From Actinidia chinensis (taxonomy: Eukaryota; Streptophyta; Magnoliopsida; Ericales; Actinidiaceae): a DNA stretch of 10,000 nucleotides. The position numbers were made by a program, and so were the translations under genes. The first letter of the stretch is position 1. The number at the start of each line of letters is the position of its first letter. Below the pieces are notes generated by a model, which made no database searches, had not been told where the DNA came from, and was given only the letters and a program-made list of their open reading frames with translations. This document shows, piece after piece, positions 8,082 to 10,000 of the stretch. The stretch covers positions 13,528,346 to 13,538,345 of the forward strand of contig CM018905.1 of the NCBI GenBank assembly GCA_009663005.1, written 5' to 3'.

Positions 8082-8100
8082 TTTTTTTTTTTTTTTTTTT
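8082..8100. repeat. T19 homopolymer (A19 on the element's sense strand)
   Basis: Nineteen T bases on the plus strand within the protease-RT linker. There is no target-site duplication or 3'-UTR-like sequence beside it, so expansion of a short lysine/proline-type A run is more likely than an inserted poly(A) tail. Confidence 0.85.
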
Positions 8101-8697
8101 CTTCAGATGGAATGGTTTAACTACATTTGGTGCAAAGAGGATCAAAAGTCTGGTCCAATGACTACATGCATGACAGAATCACTCTCTTCAACGGACAAAT
8201 GGATGCATCCCTAAAACTTACACTTCAGATTCCACTTGGTCATTGGACTCAAATCCAAACTAGAGTCTCTCCTCAATCGATCCTCTATGACTCACGATCC
8301 ACAGCTCTTGAAGATGACTCAATGACATTTATTTTATTTTCTCAATTTAGTCTAACTTCCCCTCATTTTTTACCCACCAGTGAATATTTGTCTCCAACGT
8401 CATATTACCAAATGAAAGCTTAAGGAAATCCATGCCCTACATGAATCGGCATTTGCAGTGGTTAGGATGGTCTACCTAAAATGATAAAATATGACGTTAG
8501 ATGACTACAATCCAACAGGTTGATATCCAAGACTATATGAAATCTACCGGGTATTTATCATTATTGACTTGAATAAGTACAATCCTCTACGATACCCCTC
8601 GGGACCTTAATAGAAGGGTCGGCTAACTCCAGTGTACCTCGTCATTGGTTTTAGGTCTCCTAAACCTAGGGTCGTTGTTACTGAATATGACAAACAA

Positions 8698-8724
8698 ATT
8701 CACACTGGACCCTAAATCGAGAAG
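8698..8724 (-). other. Protease active-site box, DLGSS form
   Basis: The minus strand encodes LLDLGSSVN. Retroelement proteases have D-T/S-G; Athila-type elements are known for DLG-A/S-S. The Asp codon is intact, but neighbouring sequence is out of frame. Confidence 0.8.
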
Positions 8725-9001
8725 TGTTTTTCGATCAATCTACAACCCCTATTATTGCACTAAATAAGTAGGACAAACGGGGTCCTATATTTCATCATAG
8801 ACTTGCATTGGAGTATCGCACTCTGGACTCTCATTCATCATTGTCGTCTCTTTTACAATGCAAATTCCTTTTAACAGTACACAGTTTTCTTAAAAATTTG
8901 GCTAAGAGGGAATCTGTTTAATAGCATCTAAAATCGGAATATTGATTCAAACTTGTGAAAACGTCATAGATTTCCGAATTTAATTTGGCTTTACTTTTTA
9001 C

Positions 9002-9026
9002 TTTTTTTTTTTAAAAAAAAAAAAAA
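9002..9026. repeat. T11-A14 self-complementary tract
   Basis: Eleven T bases (9002-9012) directly followed by fourteen A bases (9013-9026). The two halves are complementary and could fold into an all A-T hairpin. The tract breaks the gag-to-protease reading frame directly after the PYPQRLAK block. Confidence 0.9.
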
Positions 9027-9038
9027 CTCACTTTTGGC

Positions 9039-10000
9039 CAACCGTTGTGGGTATGGTGCATGTTTTACGTCCTCAATAGTAATTTCAATTTGGAACCTTT
9101 GTGGCCGCTCAGAATCATGTTCATGTTCTTGCCCTTTGATCTCTTTTCCTTTCCTCCTCATTCTTTGTCTCTCACTCTCACCACCTAAATCCTTAGGCTC
9201 TTCCCAACCTTGAATGAAACCCTTTTTGATAACCATTGTTTTATCAATTTCCTACCACTTCTAAGGGTCTGATGGCCTGAACCTGCTCATGTGTTTCCTC
9301 AATCAATTTGCAGGCTTAGGATTTTTGAGGTTGGGCAGGAAATCGCCCTTGCATTTGTTTGAAATTACAAGACTCTCAGTATAGAATTATTTTCCCCAAT
9401 TGTTGCTTAAGCTTGTGACTTTAGTACGCAACTCTGATCCTCATTCCTCCTTTCCTCTCCGATGAGGAGGTTTAAATTGTGCATGTTGTGGTGTAAGGTG
9501 GTCAGCGGCTTGTGGTGCAACATATGGCATTGGCTATGGTGCCAACAGTCTTTGTATGGTATGAAATGTGTGCTTGGTAAGGTTTTGTTGGGAATTGAAA
9601 ATTTTTAAGTTTTGAGAAAAATTTGCATGTTCCTGTTGCCCCTCACCCTTTTGTCGCCATCCAAAATTAGATTATTCCTCCAACCAGTATTATATGTATT
9701 GGGTAAGGATTACCCCCACTCCTCGAATTGGCCGACCACATTAACTTGTCCAAGTGCCCCCTCTTTTACCCCCGCTACAATTGGAGCACACAATCAGTGC
9801 CAATGGTCCCTTGTATCCCATCAATACACCATACTTAAAGACTCTTGTAGACTTGTGGCGGCCTACATTGCTAAAGCCTCCACTTGTCTCGAAAGTCATG
9901 AGTTTTCGCATTTACATCATCTTCCACTCTCATTATTGAACACCTACATGCTGTGTGGAAGGAGAAGATTTATTCACATTATAGGTTCCGTGCATGCCCA
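9039..10000 (-). pseudogene. gag C-terminal remnant (capsid tail, zinc-knuckle region, basic linker)
   Basis: Gag forms the particle that packages element RNA. The clearest mark is NTYNTGWRNN (9700-9671), matching the NPGWRNHPN-type block that follows the zinc knuckle in Athila gag proteins. Just upstream, minus-strand VCSNC with glycine-rich sequence near 9790-9760 is probably a decayed knuckle, and GQVNVVGQF follows. Downstream come a Q/F/P-rich piece (QMQGRFPAQPQK, about 9365-9325) and an open stretch from 9236 with charged, K/E/R-rich sequence ending in APYPQRLAK (PYPQRL at 9056-9039), the usual lead-in to protease. Reading stops at a T11/A14 tract (9002-9026). The N-terminal capsid part lies outside the window to the right, or in the poorly readable 9800-10000. 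Confidence 0.75.

Larger units (their letters stand above)
7991..9038 (-). pseudogene. Aspartic protease and protease-RT linker remnant
   Basis: The protease would cut the gag-pol polyprotein. The minus strand shows AKFLRKLCTVKR (8902-8867) in the pre-protease region, LLDLGSSVN (8724-8698) as the active-site motif, LADPSIKVPRGIVED (8626-8582), and IILGRPS (8485-8465) as the conserved C-terminal block. DLG in place of D-T/S-G is usual for this branch. The linker follows with LSFGNMTLETNI (8418-8383) and an FLGEGE-type block near 8035-8015, just ahead of RT. Stops and shifts are frequent, and a 19-base A run on the minus strand (8100-8082) sits in the linker. The plus-strand open frame at 8127-8423 is the shadow of this linker. 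Confidence 0.8.
220..10000 (-). mobile_element. Degraded Athila-like Ty3/gypsy retrotransposon, partial
   Basis: Seen: minus-strand fragments in the order gag, protease, reverse transcriptase, RNase H, integrase, then an extra ORF, a long untranslated-type region and an A+T-rich block that ends next to a primer-binding-site-like sequence. The RT-RNase H-integrase order is diagnostic of Ty3/gypsy rather than Ty1/copia. Integrase ending in the WAYRTAY / SPYRIVYGKAF / GQKVLVFHS blocks, and gag ending in an NTYNTGWRNN block, fit the Athila branch. All parts carry stops or frame changes, so the copy is non-autonomous and old. The right end (5' LTR and gag N-terminus) is outside the window. The left limit, taken as an LTR end at 220, is inferred. 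Assignment to Athila rather than TAT rests on remembered motif wording; superfamily is near certain. Confidence 0.88.

Noticed and set aside
8082..8100. T19 as the poly(A) tail of an inserted SINE or processed gene on the minus strand
   Set aside because: Element linker sequence is recognisable on both sides with no extra insert and no target-site duplication.
8127..8423. Plus-strand 98-codon open frame
   Set aside because: It lies antisense to the protease-RT linker, whose LSFGNMTLETNI block reads on the minus strand. No recognisable domain.
1..10000. CRISPR array, bacterial operon, rRNA or tRNA gene
   Set aside because: No direct repeat-spacer array, no ribosome binding sites with consistent ORFs, and no rRNA or cloverleaf sequence; the content is plant retrotransposon.

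Overview
The window looks like repeat-rich nuclear DNA of a flowering plant, with no intact host gene. Almost everything that can be read lies on the minus strand and belongs to one old, heavily mutated LTR retrotransposon of the Ty3/gypsy superfamily. Motif wording (a gag tail with N-T-Y-N-T-G-W-R, a DLGSS protease, an FIDD reverse transcriptase, an integrase C-terminal block around WAYRTAY) points to the Athila-type branch. Every domain is broken by stops, frameshifts or homopolymer expansions, so the copy cannot make a working polyprotein. All family calls are from motif recognition by eye; no database search was possible.

Layout, read in the element's own direction (high to low coordinate): gag C-terminal half (10000 to about 9040, running out of the window on the right); protease and the protease-RT linker (about 9040-7990); reverse transcriptase (7990-6905); RNase H (6904-6490); integrase with zinc finger, DDE core and C-terminal GPF/Y-like tail (6484-5115). 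The order gag-PR-RT-RH-INT is complete and collinear.

Downstream of pol comes a long accessory region. It holds a T-rich tract, a TATA-like box (4849-4858), a leader with four copies of a GTTCGAACG-like motif and a GA run, a short ATG exon with a good splice donor (4605/4604), a probable 683-base intron with a good acceptor (3922), and a decayed extra gene (about 3890-2724). That gene resembles the plant-transposon-like/env-like ORFs found after pol in Athila and TAT elements. The arrangement suggests a separately transcribed, spliced RNA for the extra gene. About 1.6 kb of 3' untranslated-type sequence follows (2720-1100).

The left end holds a roughly 0.8 kb extremely A+T-rich block, A-rich on the plus strand. 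It is bounded on its left by ...ACAACA, one spacer base, and a degenerate primer binding site for initiator-Met tRNA on the minus strand (218-206). This looks like the end of an LTR followed by the start of another element's internal region, in the same orientation as the gag-pol on the right. The leader after it (205-1) carries a second four-copy cluster of the GTTCGAACG-like motif seen near 4.8 kb. A tandem or LTR-sharing pair of related elements is the simplest reading, but the left partner lies outside the window.
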